A stretch of 64,000 nt of DNA from Chitinophaga filiformis (GTDB taxonomy: Bacteria > Bacteroidota > Bacteroidia > Chitinophagales > Chitinophagaceae). The position numbers were made by a program, and so were the translations under genes. Of the stretch, positions 42,812-51,024 are shown piece after piece. The DNA lies in assembly GCF_023100805.1 (NCBI RefSeq), contig NZ_CP095855.1, forward strand, positions 7,729,001 through 7,793,000, in the 5' to 3' direction. Each line of letters begins with the position of its first letter. The stretch's first letter is position 1. A model generated the notes under the pieces. The model did no database searches and was not told the DNA's origin. It saw nothing but the letters and a program-made list of their open reading frames with translations.

Positions 42812-43627
42812 TTATTTATAATCCCGCAGTTCTCTTCGCAACAATGAATCCATTTCTCCCGGTGTGCGCTTATAATTGTATTCAAACATCGCCGGCAACC
42901 AATCACCATACATGGGGTTGGGCAATACAATAAACCGTTTACCAAAATCAGCTGCGGATTGTTGTGTAACCTGTTCACGCTTATCAACAGGTTGTTTATC
43001 GAATATCGCTGCGAAATCCCCCAGATTATCTCCCATGAGTAAAACGATGTGATGTGTCTGCGCTACTTGCTGGCGGCGGCTTTCCTTACCTGAGGTAGTT
43101 GTTTTCAGGAACAGATGCTCATTATCCGCATCAGGAAAATGCCAGCGTTGCAAATTCTGTAACGTTGACGCACGTTCTGTTTCTGAACGGTTAGTAATAT
43201 AAAACACGTGTACACCTTTCGATGTTGCATATTGCAGGAAGGACAATGCACCAGGCACCGTGTCTGCAACGGCTTTCGCCGTCCATTCCATCCACGTTTT
43301 GTCTGCATATCCTTCCCCTCTCAAAGCAGTATGCACTGTATAGGGACTGTTATCCAGTATGGTTTCATCGATGTCGGTAACAATTGCAGGCGGCAGCGTA
43401 GCCGGTTGCGAAAGACTTTCATCCAATCTTATTTTCGCGATGTTATAAGCCTGGAAGCACAGGGCTTTGTATTCCGCCGCTTTCTGCTGCCAGAGGGCAG
43501 CCCAGGCCGGACCATACGGCTGAAGAATGGTGGATGATGCTGCCTGTGAAACTGATGGTTGCGTCGTCTTACAGGCAATCATTCCTGCAAGCAATGCACA
43601 TGTGAGTAAAATATTTTTGTATTGCAT
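42812..43627 (-). CDS. Acid phosphatase / 5'-nucleotidase lipoprotein, e(P4) family
   Basis: 271 residues from the ATG at 43627 (MQYKNILLTCALLAG). A lipoprotein signal ends in MIAC, with the lipidated cysteine at residue 19, so it is membrane-anchored outside the cytoplasm. The HAD-superfamily motif I is AIVTDIDETILDNSPY (nucleophile and acid aspartates), motif II is in FYITNRSE, and the late acidic motif is LLMGDNLGDF. This is the class C acid phosphatase / lipoprotein e(P4) pattern, an enzyme that removes 5'-phosphates from nucleotides and NMN. The longer frame to 43750 overlaps the divergent dprA gene and is rejected. It is divergent from dprA and its stop borders the repeat array. Confidence 0.9.
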   Translation of the reverse strand: MQYKNILLTCALLAGMIACKTTQPSVSQAASSTILQPYGPAWAALWQQKAAEYKALCFQAYNIAKIRLDESLSQPATLPPAIVTDIDETILDNSPYTVHTALRGEGYADKTWMEWTAKAVADTVPGALSFLQYATSKGVHVFYITNRSETERASTLQNLQRWHFPDADNEHLFLKTTTSGKESRRQQVAQTHHIVLLMGDNLGDFAAIFDKQPVDKREQVTQQSAADFGKRFIVLPNPMYGDWLPAMFEYNYKRTPGEMDSLLRRELRDYK

Positions 43628-43682
43628 GGGAGTAAACAGAAGAAGTTTTAACTTAGATATGTTAACCGCAAAAATACGCAAT

Positions 43683-44792
43683 ATGCAGGAGGAATTACGC
43701 CACCAGATTGCTCTTACACAAATTCCACAAATAGGAGATATCGTTGCCAAAAAGTTACTCGGACATTTTCATTCAGCCAGCGCTGTTTTTAAAGCTGCTA
43801 AGCATGAGCTGGAAAATATTCCTGATATCGGCACTGTCAGAGCTGCCGCCATACTGGAATTCTGTGACTATGAACAGGTAGACAGAGAAATTGCCTACAT
43901 CACGCAAAACAATATACAGCCGGTCTTTTATACCAGTGTCCAGTATCCGCAACGACTGAGGCATTGTGCAGATAGTCCGGTGATGCTGTATTACAAAGGC
44001 AACGCAGATCTCAACGCCGGCAGGATAGTCAGTATTGTGGGGACGCGTGCACCGGGCGATTATGGCCGGACAGTTTGCGCAAAACTGGTGGAAGATCTCG
44101 CCGCACACAAGGTGACAGTAGTCAGTGGCATGGCCTACGGTATAGACATTATCGCCCACAGGCAGGCTTTGCTCCATGGCATGCCGACCATTGGTGTCCT
44201 GGCCCATGGACTGGACCGTATCTATCCGCCGCAACATAAAGGCACTGCTATGGAGATGGTTGAAAACGGCGGGCTGCTCACCGAATTCCTCAGTGATACA
44301 ATGCCCGACAAACAGCATTTCCCCATGCGTAACCGTATTGTGGCTGGTATTGCAGATGCTACTGTCGTAGTGGAAAGTGGCCTGAAAGGAGGTTCACTCA
44401 TCACTGCAGATATTGCCAATAGTTACAACAAAGACGTCTTCGCCATTCCTGGCCGGGTTGGCGATCCACATGCAGCCGGCTGCAATGAACTGATCAGAAC
44501 GAACCGGGCCATGCTGATTACCGGCGCAGCAGATCTTTTACAGGCGATGGGATGGGACCATCACCACGCTCCCAAAAGCCAACTTAATCCCCAGCGGGAA
44601 TTGTTCCTGACCCTCGATGAGGCAGAGCAGCATATATTGACGCTTTTTACAGGGAATGACGAAAAGCATATAGATCAGCTTCGCCGGGAAAGTCACCTGC
44701 CGGGTAGCCAGGTGACCTCCCTTGTGTTAAAACTGGAAATGCAACATGTATTGAGGGGACTGCCCGGGCAGAAATACCAGGTGATAAATTAA
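43683..44792 (+). CDS. dprA: DNA-processing protein DprA
   Basis: 369 residues from the ATG at 43683 (MQEELRHQIALTQIPQIGD); an alternative start lies at 43659. DprA loads RecA onto incoming single-stranded DNA in natural transformation. An N-terminal HhH-like region (IPQIGDIVAKKLLGHF) precedes the Rossmann-like core: VSIVGTRAPGDYGRTV, VVSGMAYGIDIIAHRQAL, GVLAHGLDRIYPPQHK, MRNRIVAGIADATVVVESG, KGGSLITADIANSYNKDVFAIPG. The C-terminal winged-helix-like domain is present. The far-upstream frame to 43527 overlaps the divergent acid phosphatase. No com genes are in this window, so competence itself is not implied. Confidence 0.95.
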   Translation: MQEELRHQIALTQIPQIGDIVAKKLLGHFHSASAVFKAAKHELENIPDIGTVRAAAILEFCDYEQVDREIAYITQNNIQPVFYTSVQYPQRLRHCADSPVMLYYKGNADLNAGRIVSIVGTRAPGDYGRTVCAKLVEDLAAHKVTVVSGMAYGIDIIAHRQALLHGMPTIGVLAHGLDRIYPPQHKGTAMEMVENGGLLTEFLSDTMPDKQHFPMRNRIVAGIADATVVVESGLKGGSLITADIANSYNKDVFAIPGRVGDPHAAGCNELIRTNRAMLITGAADLLQAMGWDHHHAPKSQLNPQRELFLTLDEAEQHILTLFTGNDEKHIDQLRRESHLPGSQVTSLVLKLEMQHVLRGLPGQKYQVIN

Positions 44793-44899
44793 CAGGGCGC
44801 TTCTTCGTTGCTTGTTCGTCGCTTATTCGTCCCTTGTTCGTCCAATTCTATTTGCGGTGTTCTGGCATTCAACCAGGGTGTGTGGGGTTCCGTATTCAA

Positions 44900-44997
44900 C
44901 CCCGGGTTGAAACCCGGGGCTACAAATACGGCGCTCCTAACGGAGCGATATTTTCAAGGCGCCTGGGTTCGCAAAGTTTTATCTTAATTGTTGTGGT
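44900..44997 (+). repeat. REP-like double-hairpin element, copy A
   Basis: Contains CCCCGGGT/ACCCGGGG (44900-44907 with 44912-44919), then CTACAAATACGG, then the perfect hairpin CGCTCC-TAAC-GGAGCG (44932-44947), and a tail AGTTTTATCTTAATTGTTGTGG. The tail and the CTACAAATACGGCGCTCCT core recur at 45147-45223. Confidence 0.75.
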
Positions 44998-45120
44998 GGT
45001 CACACCAATTTCCAACTCCGGGTTACGGGGGTTCGTTCATTCAACCGGGGTTGTGGGCGTTTGCCGTTCAACCGGGGATATGGGCGTTCTGTATTCAACC
45101 CCGGAGTTGTGGGTTTCACC

Positions 45121-45223
45121 ATTACCCCCAGGGCCAAAACCCCTAGCTACAAATACGGCGCTCCTGACGCAGCAATATTTTCAGGCGTCCCGGGGTTACA
45201 AGATTTTATCTTATCTGTTGTGG
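45121..45223 (+). repeat. REP-like double-hairpin element, copy B (degenerate)
   Basis: Shares the CTACAAATACGGCGCTCCT core (from 45147), ATATTTTCA and the TTTTATCTTATCTGTTGTGG tail with copy A. Its hairpins are mutated (CTCCTGACGCAGC in place of CTCCTAACGGAGC). Between the copies are several GGTTGTGGG/CCGTTCAACC words. The remainder of 44793-45327 shows no gene. Confidence 0.65.
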
Positions 45224-45327
45224 TTCCTTAATTTATCTGGTTTGTTCCTGTTTAGGTGTTCTCTTGTCTTTGTTTATTTCCTCCTTGTTCTCAATGCTCC
45301 CCTGTAATGACCCCGGCATTCCCCTCT

Positions 45328-45411
45328 TATCGGCTTTAAAACCGATATTCTGAATTATCGGCAAATCAACCGATATTTCAAAATATCGGCTAAATAACCG
45401 ATATTTATAGT
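45328..45411 (+). promoter_or_regulatory. Three-unit 28-bp dyad array abutting the satD-like start codon (operator-like)
   Basis: Three direct repeats begin at 45328, 45356 and 45384, exactly 28 bp apart. Each reads TATCGGC, six variable bases, ACCGATATT, six variable bases. Within each unit TATCGG and CCGATA form an inverted repeat with an 8-bp centre. The last unit ends at 45411 and the ATG begins at 45412. The gene behind it ends in a helix-turn-helix, so autoregulation is plausible. Constant dyads with fully variable spacers are what a dimeric repressor array would look like. Confidence 0.75.
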
Positions 45412-46041
45412 ATGACCAGCATCATTACAGGCGATATTATCAACTCAAGAGGGCAAAACGACCCTGGCATCTGGCTGCATCCTTTAAAGGAGTTATTAGG
45501 AGAATGGGGTAAATCACCCAAGACATGGGAGATATTCAGAGGGGACAGTTTCCAGCTGGAGATCAATAAACCCTGGAAAGCATTACTGGCAGCTATCCGT
45601 ATCAAGGCCTGTATCAGGTCCATAGACAAGCTGGATGTCAGGATCGGCATAGGGATCGGCGAAAAAACTTACAGTGCTCCGCATATTACCGAATCAAACG
45701 GACCGGTTTTTGTTTATTCGGGGGAAACGTTTGAAGAACTAAAAAAGCAAAAGCAACGTTTAGGTGTCAGAAGCCCGTGGCCGGAACTGGATACGCAACT
45801 GAACCTGATGTTCCGGCTGGCAGCTATTGCACTCGACAAATGGACGCCGGCAACAGCACAACTTGTAGCCATATCTATTGCAAACCGTGAACTTTCACAG
45901 AAAGAGCTGGGCGATCAGATCGGACGCACACAATCTACCATCAGTGAGGGGCAGAAAAGAGCCCATTATGAGGAAGTGATGGCATTGGAACATTACTACC
46001 GAAAATGTATTAAAGAATGTATTTCAAAAACACACACATGA
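45412..46041 (+). CDS. SatD-like protein with C-terminal helix-turn-helix
   Basis: 209 residues. The N-terminal two thirds (MTSIITGDIINSRGQN, then FRGDSFQLEINKPWKALLAA, IRIGIGIGEKTY) match the SatD family, first described in the satCDE acid-tolerance locus of streptococci. The C-terminal part carries a helix-turn-helix of sigma-region-4 type (NRELSQKELGDQIGRTQSTI, then SEGQKRA), so it probably binds DNA. It is the first gene of a two-gene unit and its start codon directly follows a three-unit dyad array, suggesting that it represses its own operon. The next gene starts 1 bp after its stop. The biochemical activity of the SatD domain is not known. Confidence 0.82.
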   Translation: MTSIITGDIINSRGQNDPGIWLHPLKELLGEWGKSPKTWEIFRGDSFQLEINKPWKALLAAIRIKACIRSIDKLDVRIGIGIGEKTYSAPHITESNGPVFVYSGETFEELKKQKQRLGVRSPWPELDTQLNLMFRLAAIALDKWTPATAQLVAISIANRELSQKELGDQIGRTQSTISEGQKRAHYEEVMALEHYYRKCIKECISKTHT

Positions 46042-46042
46042 T

Positions 46043-46771
46043 ATGATACTCTTTCTGCAATTATTCTTAGCGCATATCCTGGGCGATTTCTTCCTGCAGA
46101 ATAACAAATGGGTCGGTGACAAGGAATCGCTGAAATGGCGTTCCCCATACCTATATATACATGTCCTCATTCATTTCTGGCTCATATTACTGGTAACCTG
46201 GAATATCGATAACTGGAAGATCGCCTTCCTGATCATGCTTTCCCACCTGCTGATCGATGGTGTAAAACTGCAATTCCAGCAAGCTGCCTATCAGCGGGCA
46301 TGGTTCTTCGGAGATCAGCTGGCTCACCTGGCGGTTATAGGTATGGTCTGGGCATTTCATGAAAAAATAACATGGCGCTATGCAGACCTCATTACTGTCA
46401 AAGGTCTTATTATATGTATCGCCTCCCTGTTCGTACTGAAACCCGCTTCTATTATTACCAAAAACACCATCTCCCGCTGGACGCCCAACAGCGATCCCGG
46501 TCAGCCTATATCAGCAATAGAATCATTAAAAGATGCCGGTGAATGGATCGGGTTCCTGGAACGGCTGATGATACTTACTTTTATACTGATGGGCAAATGG
46601 GAAGGCGTAGGCTTCCTGCTGGCCGCGAAATCCGTCTTCAGATTTGGCGACCTGAAAGAACCCAAAGAGACCAAACTGACTGAATATGTGGTGATAGGCA
46701 CATTCCTGAGCTTCTTCCTTGCCATCATGACCGGGCTGCTGAGCAGCTACTTATTGTCAGTGTTAAAGTAA
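46043..46771 (+). CDS. DUF3307 family membrane protein
   Basis: 242 residues and about five to six hydrophobic helices. The opening LFLQLFLAHILGDFFLQNNK (H-x3-D-x-x-L-Q type) and FLIMLSHLLIDGVKLQFQ are the DUF3307 hallmark; the conserved His and Asp within membrane helices hint at a metal or proton site. The last helices span about 205-242. The gene begins 1 bp after the satD-like stop (TGATATG), so the two are translationally coupled. The SatD-DUF3307 pairing recurs in bacteria, which suggests one functional unit, but no function is established. Membrane topology is by eye. Confidence 0.85.
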   Translation: MILFLQLFLAHILGDFFLQNNKWVGDKESLKWRSPYLYIHVLIHFWLILLVTWNIDNWKIAFLIMLSHLLIDGVKLQFQQAAYQRAWFFGDQLAHLAVIGMVWAFHEKITWRYADLITVKGLIICIASLFVLKPASIITKNTISRWTPNSDPGQPISAIESLKDAGEWIGFLERLMILTFILMGKWEGVGFLLAAKSVFRFGDLKEPKETKLTEYVVIGTFLSFFLAIMTGLLSSYLLSVLK

Positions 46772-46802
46772 ACTTCACATCCCCTGATTCATCTACATTT
46801 TT

Positions 46803-46829
46803 CTATTTGACCAAATAGGTGTACATTTG
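46803..46829 (+). promoter_or_regulatory. guaB promoter region: 16-bp palindrome plus -7 element
   Basis: CTATTTG-AC-CAAATAG (46803-46818) is a perfect 7-bp inverted repeat 3 bp before the -7 element TACATTTG (46822-46829). The palindrome lies where the -33 region would be, so a bound protein would block or activate RNA polymerase. The ATG is 37 bp downstream at 46866. Confidence 0.6.
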
Positions 46830-46865
46830 CGTGCAATTATTTAATAACTGACAAATAGTTGCAAC

Positions 46866-48338
46866 ATGCCTGCCGGAAAATCAAAACCGAAATTTGTAGA
46901 GGACGGACTTACTTTTGACGACGTACTTCTGGTTCCCGCCTACTCTGAGGTACTACCCAGAGACGTAAATATCTCAACGCAACTTACCAAAAACATACGC
47001 CTTAACATACCAATGGTGTCTGCTGCCATGGATACTGTTACTGAAGCTAACCTGGCCATTTCACTGGCTCGTCAGGGAGGCATTGGTATTCTGCATAAAA
47101 ACATGAGCATTGAAAAACAGGCAGAACTGGTGAGAAAAGTAAAGCGCAGTGAAAACGGCCTGATACTCGACCCGGTTACCCTGCATGCTAATGCTACTAT
47201 CGGAGAAGCGCTCCGCCTGATGAAAGAAAACAGCATCGGCGGTATTCCTATTATAGACGACGCCAACAAACTGGTGGGTATCCTCACCAATCGTGACCTG
47301 CGTTTTGAAAGGAATCAGAAACGCCTGGTAAGTGAAGTGATGACCTCCGAGAACCTGATCACCGCTCCTGAAGGAACTGATCTGAAAAAAGCAGAAAAGA
47401 TCCTCCAGCAGAATAAGATAGAGAAACTGCCCGTAGTTGCCAAAAACGGTAAACTGGTAGGCCTGATCACTTACAGGGACATTCTCCAGGTATCCAGCTA
47501 TCCAAATGCTGTAAAAGATGCCTATGGCCGTTTGCTGGTTGGCGCTGCACTCGGCATCACACCCGATGTACTTGACAGGGCCCAGGCACTGATCAATGTA
47601 GGTGTGGATGTAGTTTGCCTCGACAGCTCACATGGTCATTCCATCGCTGTTATAAACAGTCTTAAGAAACTCAAGAAAGCATTCCCTAAACTGGAAGTGA
47701 TAGCTGGTAACGTAGCTACCGGCGAAGGCGCACTGGCACTGGCCAATGCAGGTGCTGATGCAGTAAAGGTAGGTGTTGGACCGGGTTCCATCTGTACTAC
47801 CCGCGTAGTAACAGGCGCTGGTTTCCCTCAGCTCTCCGCCGTAATGCTGGCCGCCGATGCACTGAAGAAAACAGGCGTACCGGTGATCGCTGATGGTGGT
47901 ATCCGTTACACCGGCGATATGGTAAAGGCCCTCGCTGCAGGTGCATCCAGCATCATGGCCGGTTCTATCTTTGCAGGTGTGGAAGAAAGCCCCGGAGAAA
48001 CCATCATCTATGAAGGTCGTAAATTCAAATCCTATCGTGGAATGGGCTCACTGGAAGCAATGGTAGAAGGTAGCAAGGACCGCTATTTCCAGGAAGAAGA
48101 CGATATCAAGAAACTGGTACCGGAAGGTATCGTAGGCCGTGTACCTTACAAGGGTATGCTGTCTGAAGTGATCCAGCAATTCGTTGGCGGTCTGCGTGCA
48201 GGTATGGGCCTCACCGGTTCCAAAGATGTAAAAGCGCTGCAGGCGGCACAGTTCATCAAGATCTCTCCTGCTACCGTGAAGGAAAATCACCCGCACGACG
48301 TAGTGATCACTAAAGAAGCACCGAACTACAGCAGATAA
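46866..48338 (+). CDS. guaB: IMP dehydrogenase
   Basis: 490 residues. It oxidises IMP to XMP, the committed step to GMP. The TIM-barrel core begins with EDGLTFDDVLLVPAYSEVLP. Two CBS domains (about residues 95-215: SIGGIPIIDDANKLVGILTN and EKLPVVAKNGKLVGLITYRD) are inserted as usual. The catalytic cysteine is C310 in VGVGPGSICTTRVV, and the flap motif is in SSIMAGSIFAGVEESPGE, YRGMGSLEAM. It is monocistronic between a palindromic promoter region and a 19-bp terminator stem. With purS and hpt it completes the purine theme of the window. Confidence 0.98.
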   Translation: MPAGKSKPKFVEDGLTFDDVLLVPAYSEVLPRDVNISTQLTKNIRLNIPMVSAAMDTVTEANLAISLARQGGIGILHKNMSIEKQAELVRKVKRSENGLILDPVTLHANATIGEALRLMKENSIGGIPIIDDANKLVGILTNRDLRFERNQKRLVSEVMTSENLITAPEGTDLKKAEKILQQNKIEKLPVVAKNGKLVGLITYRDILQVSSYPNAVKDAYGRLLVGAALGITPDVLDRAQALINVGVDVVCLDSSHGHSIAVINSLKKLKKAFPKLEVIAGNVATGEGALALANAGADAVKVGVGPGSICTTRVVTGAGFPQLSAVMLAADALKKTGVPVIADGGIRYTGDMVKALAAGASSIMAGSIFAGVEESPGETIIYEGRKFKSYRGMGSLEAMVEGSKDRYFQEEDDIKKLVPEGIVGRVPYKGMLSEVIQQFVGGLRAGMGLTGSKDVKALQAAQFIKISPATVKENHPHDVVITKEAPNYSR

Positions 48339-48437
48339 TCTTTGCTACAGATCAGCTGACAAAACTGACCGAAGTAGCTGATGATACATAACATGCAGTT
48401 GAACAATAACTGATGCGCTGGTCATCACTGCTCACAT

Positions 48438-48484
48438 AATAATAAAAAGCCTCCTGCAACATCGTCAGGAGGCTTTTTATTATT
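48438..48484 (+). terminator. Terminator of guaB
   Basis: A perfect 19-bp stem (48438-48456 with 48466-48484) with a 9-base loop. The GC-rich apex CCTCCTG/CAGGAGG is followed by a T-rich arm on both strands, so it could work in both directions. Confidence 0.9.
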
Positions 48485-48611
48485 ATTTAATAATTTATTT
48501 CCCATACTACTTTTATATTCGCTCTTTCCCCGGCCTACCAACCGGCGGACAGACAAATCATATTACAGTTATCAGCATACCGTTGATAGCTGTTTATAAA
48601 ATCAATTAACT

Positions 48612-50219
48612 ATGAACCGCTGGTTACCCATACTACTAAGCCTTGCCGGTGCATTGCTGTTATGGGCCGCATGGCCAACCTCTCCCCTTACCTTGCTGAT
48701 ATTCATCGCCTTTATTCCCCTGTTGCGGTTGACAGATCTGGTGCCTCACCGGGGTAAATACTTTGGCTGTATCTTCCTGACATTATTCCTTTGGAATGTG
48801 GCCACTACCTGGTGGGTAGGCAATACTACCGTACCACTCAGCGGTGTGGCTGCAAACCTGATCAATACACTGCTGATGAGCATCCCCCTGCTGGGATATC
48901 ACCGTACGCGAGCGCGGGTAGGACAAACAGCCGGCTATTTTGCCCTGATAGTATATTGGTTAACGTTCGAATACATCCACCTCAACTGGGAATTCAGCTG
49001 GCCCTGGCTTAGCCTGGGCAATGCCTTTGCCATGCACCCTTCCTGGATCCAATGGTATGAGTACACCGGCGTAAGCGGCGGTACCCTCTGGATTCTGCTT
49101 TGTAATATCCTTATCTATCATACCTGGCTGCAGCGCAAGCGTTACACTGTGCCACTGGGTACTTTTCTGTGGAAAACAGGCTGGCAGCCCGCAGCCGCCA
49201 TTGTGATCCCTTTTCTACTCAGCTCGCTGGTACAATATACTTTCAAAGCGCCTGAAGGCCCCGCCGCCAGAGTCGTGATCGTGCAGCCGAATATTGACCC
49301 CTACGACAAATTTGCCGAGGAAAATGAGCAGCTGCAACTGGACAAACTGCTGGCTTTATCCGCTCAGAAAACCGATAATACCACTACATATATTATATGG
49401 CCGGAAACTGCGTTATTTACACATGGCGTGTGGGAACACAAGCTGTCTTATGAAAGCGGAACGGAGCAGATCAGGCAGTTCCTGAGACGCTACCCCCAGG
49501 CTACGCTGGTGAGTGGCGCCACAACCCTGAAACGCTACGATGTAATGGACGAAGCGCCTAAAATGGCCCGCAGCACAGAAGACGGTACGCTCAGATACGA
49601 CGCGTTCAATTCAGCTATCCAGCTGGATACCTCCTACGCCGTACAGATATATCATAAATCCAGACTGGTGCCCGGTGTGGAGATAATACCTTATGTACGC
49701 TATCTCTCCTTCATGAAGCAACTGGCGCTGGACCTGGGAGGCATCACCGGAGGATACGGCCTGACGCCGGGAGTTGAGCTGCTGGAAAACAACCGTACAC
49801 ACATTAAAGTATTGCCTGCTATCTGTTATGAATCCGTTTACGGCGAGTTTGTAGCAGAAAATGTAAGAAGAGGCGCCAACCTGCTGTTTGTGCTTACCAA
49901 TGATGGCTGGTGGGGCAATACAGAAGGGCATCGCCAGCATGCACAATATGCCCGCCTCAGGGCCATTGAAACCCGGCGCTGGGTAGCCCGCAGCGCCAAT
50001 ACCGGCATATCCTGCATCATTGACCCCCTGGGCAGGGTGCAGCAGCCATTACCATACTGGAAAGAAGGAGTTATTGTAGGAAATGTAACACCAGCCGATA
50101 CATTTACGTTCTATGTGAGGTTTGGGGATCTTATATCCAAGGCGGCCGTTGTTTTCTGTATAATAATGATATTGTATAGTTTCTATCTGAAGTTCAGATT
50201 TTCAGCACCCAATTCCTGA
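48612..50219 (+). CDS. lnt: Apolipoprotein N-acyltransferase
   Basis: 535 residues. Six to seven N-terminal transmembrane helices (residues 1 to about 210) precede a periplasmic nitrilase domain and a final membrane helix (about 505-530). The catalytic triad is visible: Glu in YIIWPETALF, Lys in YHKSRLVPGVE, Cys in PAICYESVYGEF. The AxxR-type NDGWWGNTEG and RRWVARSANTGIS segments also fit. Lnt adds the third acyl chain to the lipidated cysteine of lipoproteins. The 16-bp gap to the alpha/beta hydrolase and the 2-bp gap to the following cargo gene suggest one operon. Confidence 0.96.
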   Translation: MNRWLPILLSLAGALLLWAAWPTSPLTLLIFIAFIPLLRLTDLVPHRGKYFGCIFLTLFLWNVATTWWVGNTTVPLSGVAANLINTLLMSIPLLGYHRTRARVGQTAGYFALIVYWLTFEYIHLNWEFSWPWLSLGNAFAMHPSWIQWYEYTGVSGGTLWILLCNILIYHTWLQRKRYTVPLGTFLWKTGWQPAAAIVIPFLLSSLVQYTFKAPEGPAARVVIVQPNIDPYDKFAEENEQLQLDKLLALSAQKTDNTTTYIIWPETALFTHGVWEHKLSYESGTEQIRQFLRRYPQATLVSGATTLKRYDVMDEAPKMARSTEDGTLRYDAFNSAIQLDTSYAVQIYHKSRLVPGVEIIPYVRYLSFMKQLALDLGGITGGYGLTPGVELLENNRTHIKVLPAICYESVYGEFVAENVRRGANLLFVLTNDGWWGNTEGHRQHAQYARLRAIETRRWVARSANTGISCIIDPLGRVQQPLPYWKEGVIVGNVTPADTFTFYVRFGDLISKAAVVFCIIMILYSFYLKFRFSAPNS

Positions 50220-50236
50220 TTCAAAAATTATTTCAA

Positions 50237-51022
50237 GTGTCCACTAAACCTTCTACCCAAAATACTGATCTAAAGAACAAACCGGCAGTGCTGCTGATAC
50301 ATGGTTTTTCTGAAAACAACCAGATATGGCAGCAACAGCTGTCAGCCTTGAGCGAACAATTCTATGTAATAGCGCCTGACCTTCCCGGTACGGGCAATAC
50401 GCCGGCAACAGGCACACTCAGCATGGAAAATATGGCTGAATATGTGAAGGATCTTTTAACAGCGGAAGGCATCTCCAGAGCAATAGTGATAGGTCATTCC
50501 ATGGGGGGCTACGTAGCCCTGGCGCTGGCGGAAAAATATCCCTCCCTCGTACAGGGACTGGGCTTATTCCATTCTACCGCCGCACCAGACAACGAAGAAA
50601 AAAAAGAAGCCCGGCGGAAATCCATCAATATGATTGAGAAGTATGGGAACGAGGCTTTTGTAAAACAAACAATGCCTAATATGTTCAGCCCCGCCTTTAA
50701 AAAGCAACATCCTGAACAAATAGAGTCGTATATTCAGATGTGTTTGCAATGCCCGCAGTCATCCCAGGTAGCTTATTATGAAGCAATGATGCAACGCCCT
50801 GACCGCACTGCAGTGCTGTCATCTGTCTCCGTACCTGTTTTATTTGTAATAGGCAAAGATGACAACGCCGTACCCATGCAAAATGTGCTGCCACAGGTAT
50901 CCCTGCCGCGCATCAGCAGCATATACATATTTGAAGACACAGGACATATGGGAATGTGGGAAGTACCGGAAGCCAGCACACAACTATTGGAACAGTTTAT
51001 TCTTTTTTGCCAACAATATTGA
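50237..51022 (+). CDS. Alpha/beta hydrolase
   Basis: 261 residues beginning at a GTG codon (no ATG in a suitable place). The oxyanion strand is PAVLLIHGFSENNQIWQQQL, the nucleophile elbow is VIGHSMGGYVALALA (Ser), the acid is in VLFVIGKDDNAVP (Asp) and the base is His in FEDTGHMGMWE. The triad is complete, so it is an active serine hydrolase of unknown substrate (esterase, lactonase or haloperoxidase-like). No signal peptide is seen. It lies between lnt and a T9SS cargo gene with very short gaps; the operon link to lipoprotein maturation is suggestive only. Confidence 0.88.
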   Translation: MSTKPSTQNTDLKNKPAVLLIHGFSENNQIWQQQLSALSEQFYVIAPDLPGTGNTPATGTLSMENMAEYVKDLLTAEGISRAIVIGHSMGGYVALALAEKYPSLVQGLGLFHSTAAPDNEEKKEARRKSINMIEKYGNEAFVKQTMPNMFSPAFKKQHPEQIESYIQMCLQCPQSSQVAYYEAMMQRPDRTAVLSSVSVPVLFVIGKDDNAVPMQNVLPQVSLPRISSIYIFEDTGHMGMWEVPEASTQLLEQFILFCQQY

Positions 51023-51024
51023 AC

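Noticed and set aside
43527..43682. Longer dprA start at 43527
   Set aside because: It overlaps the acid phosphatase coding region; the extension is antisense to its signal peptide and N-terminus.
43628..43750. Longer acid phosphatase start at 43750
   Set aside because: It overlaps the divergent dprA gene and would bury the lipoprotein signal peptide internally.
45328..45411. Mini CRISPR array of 28-bp repeats
   Set aside because: The period is 28 bp in total, with only 6-base variable gaps, and it abuts a start codon. This fits operator dyads, not repeats with spacers.
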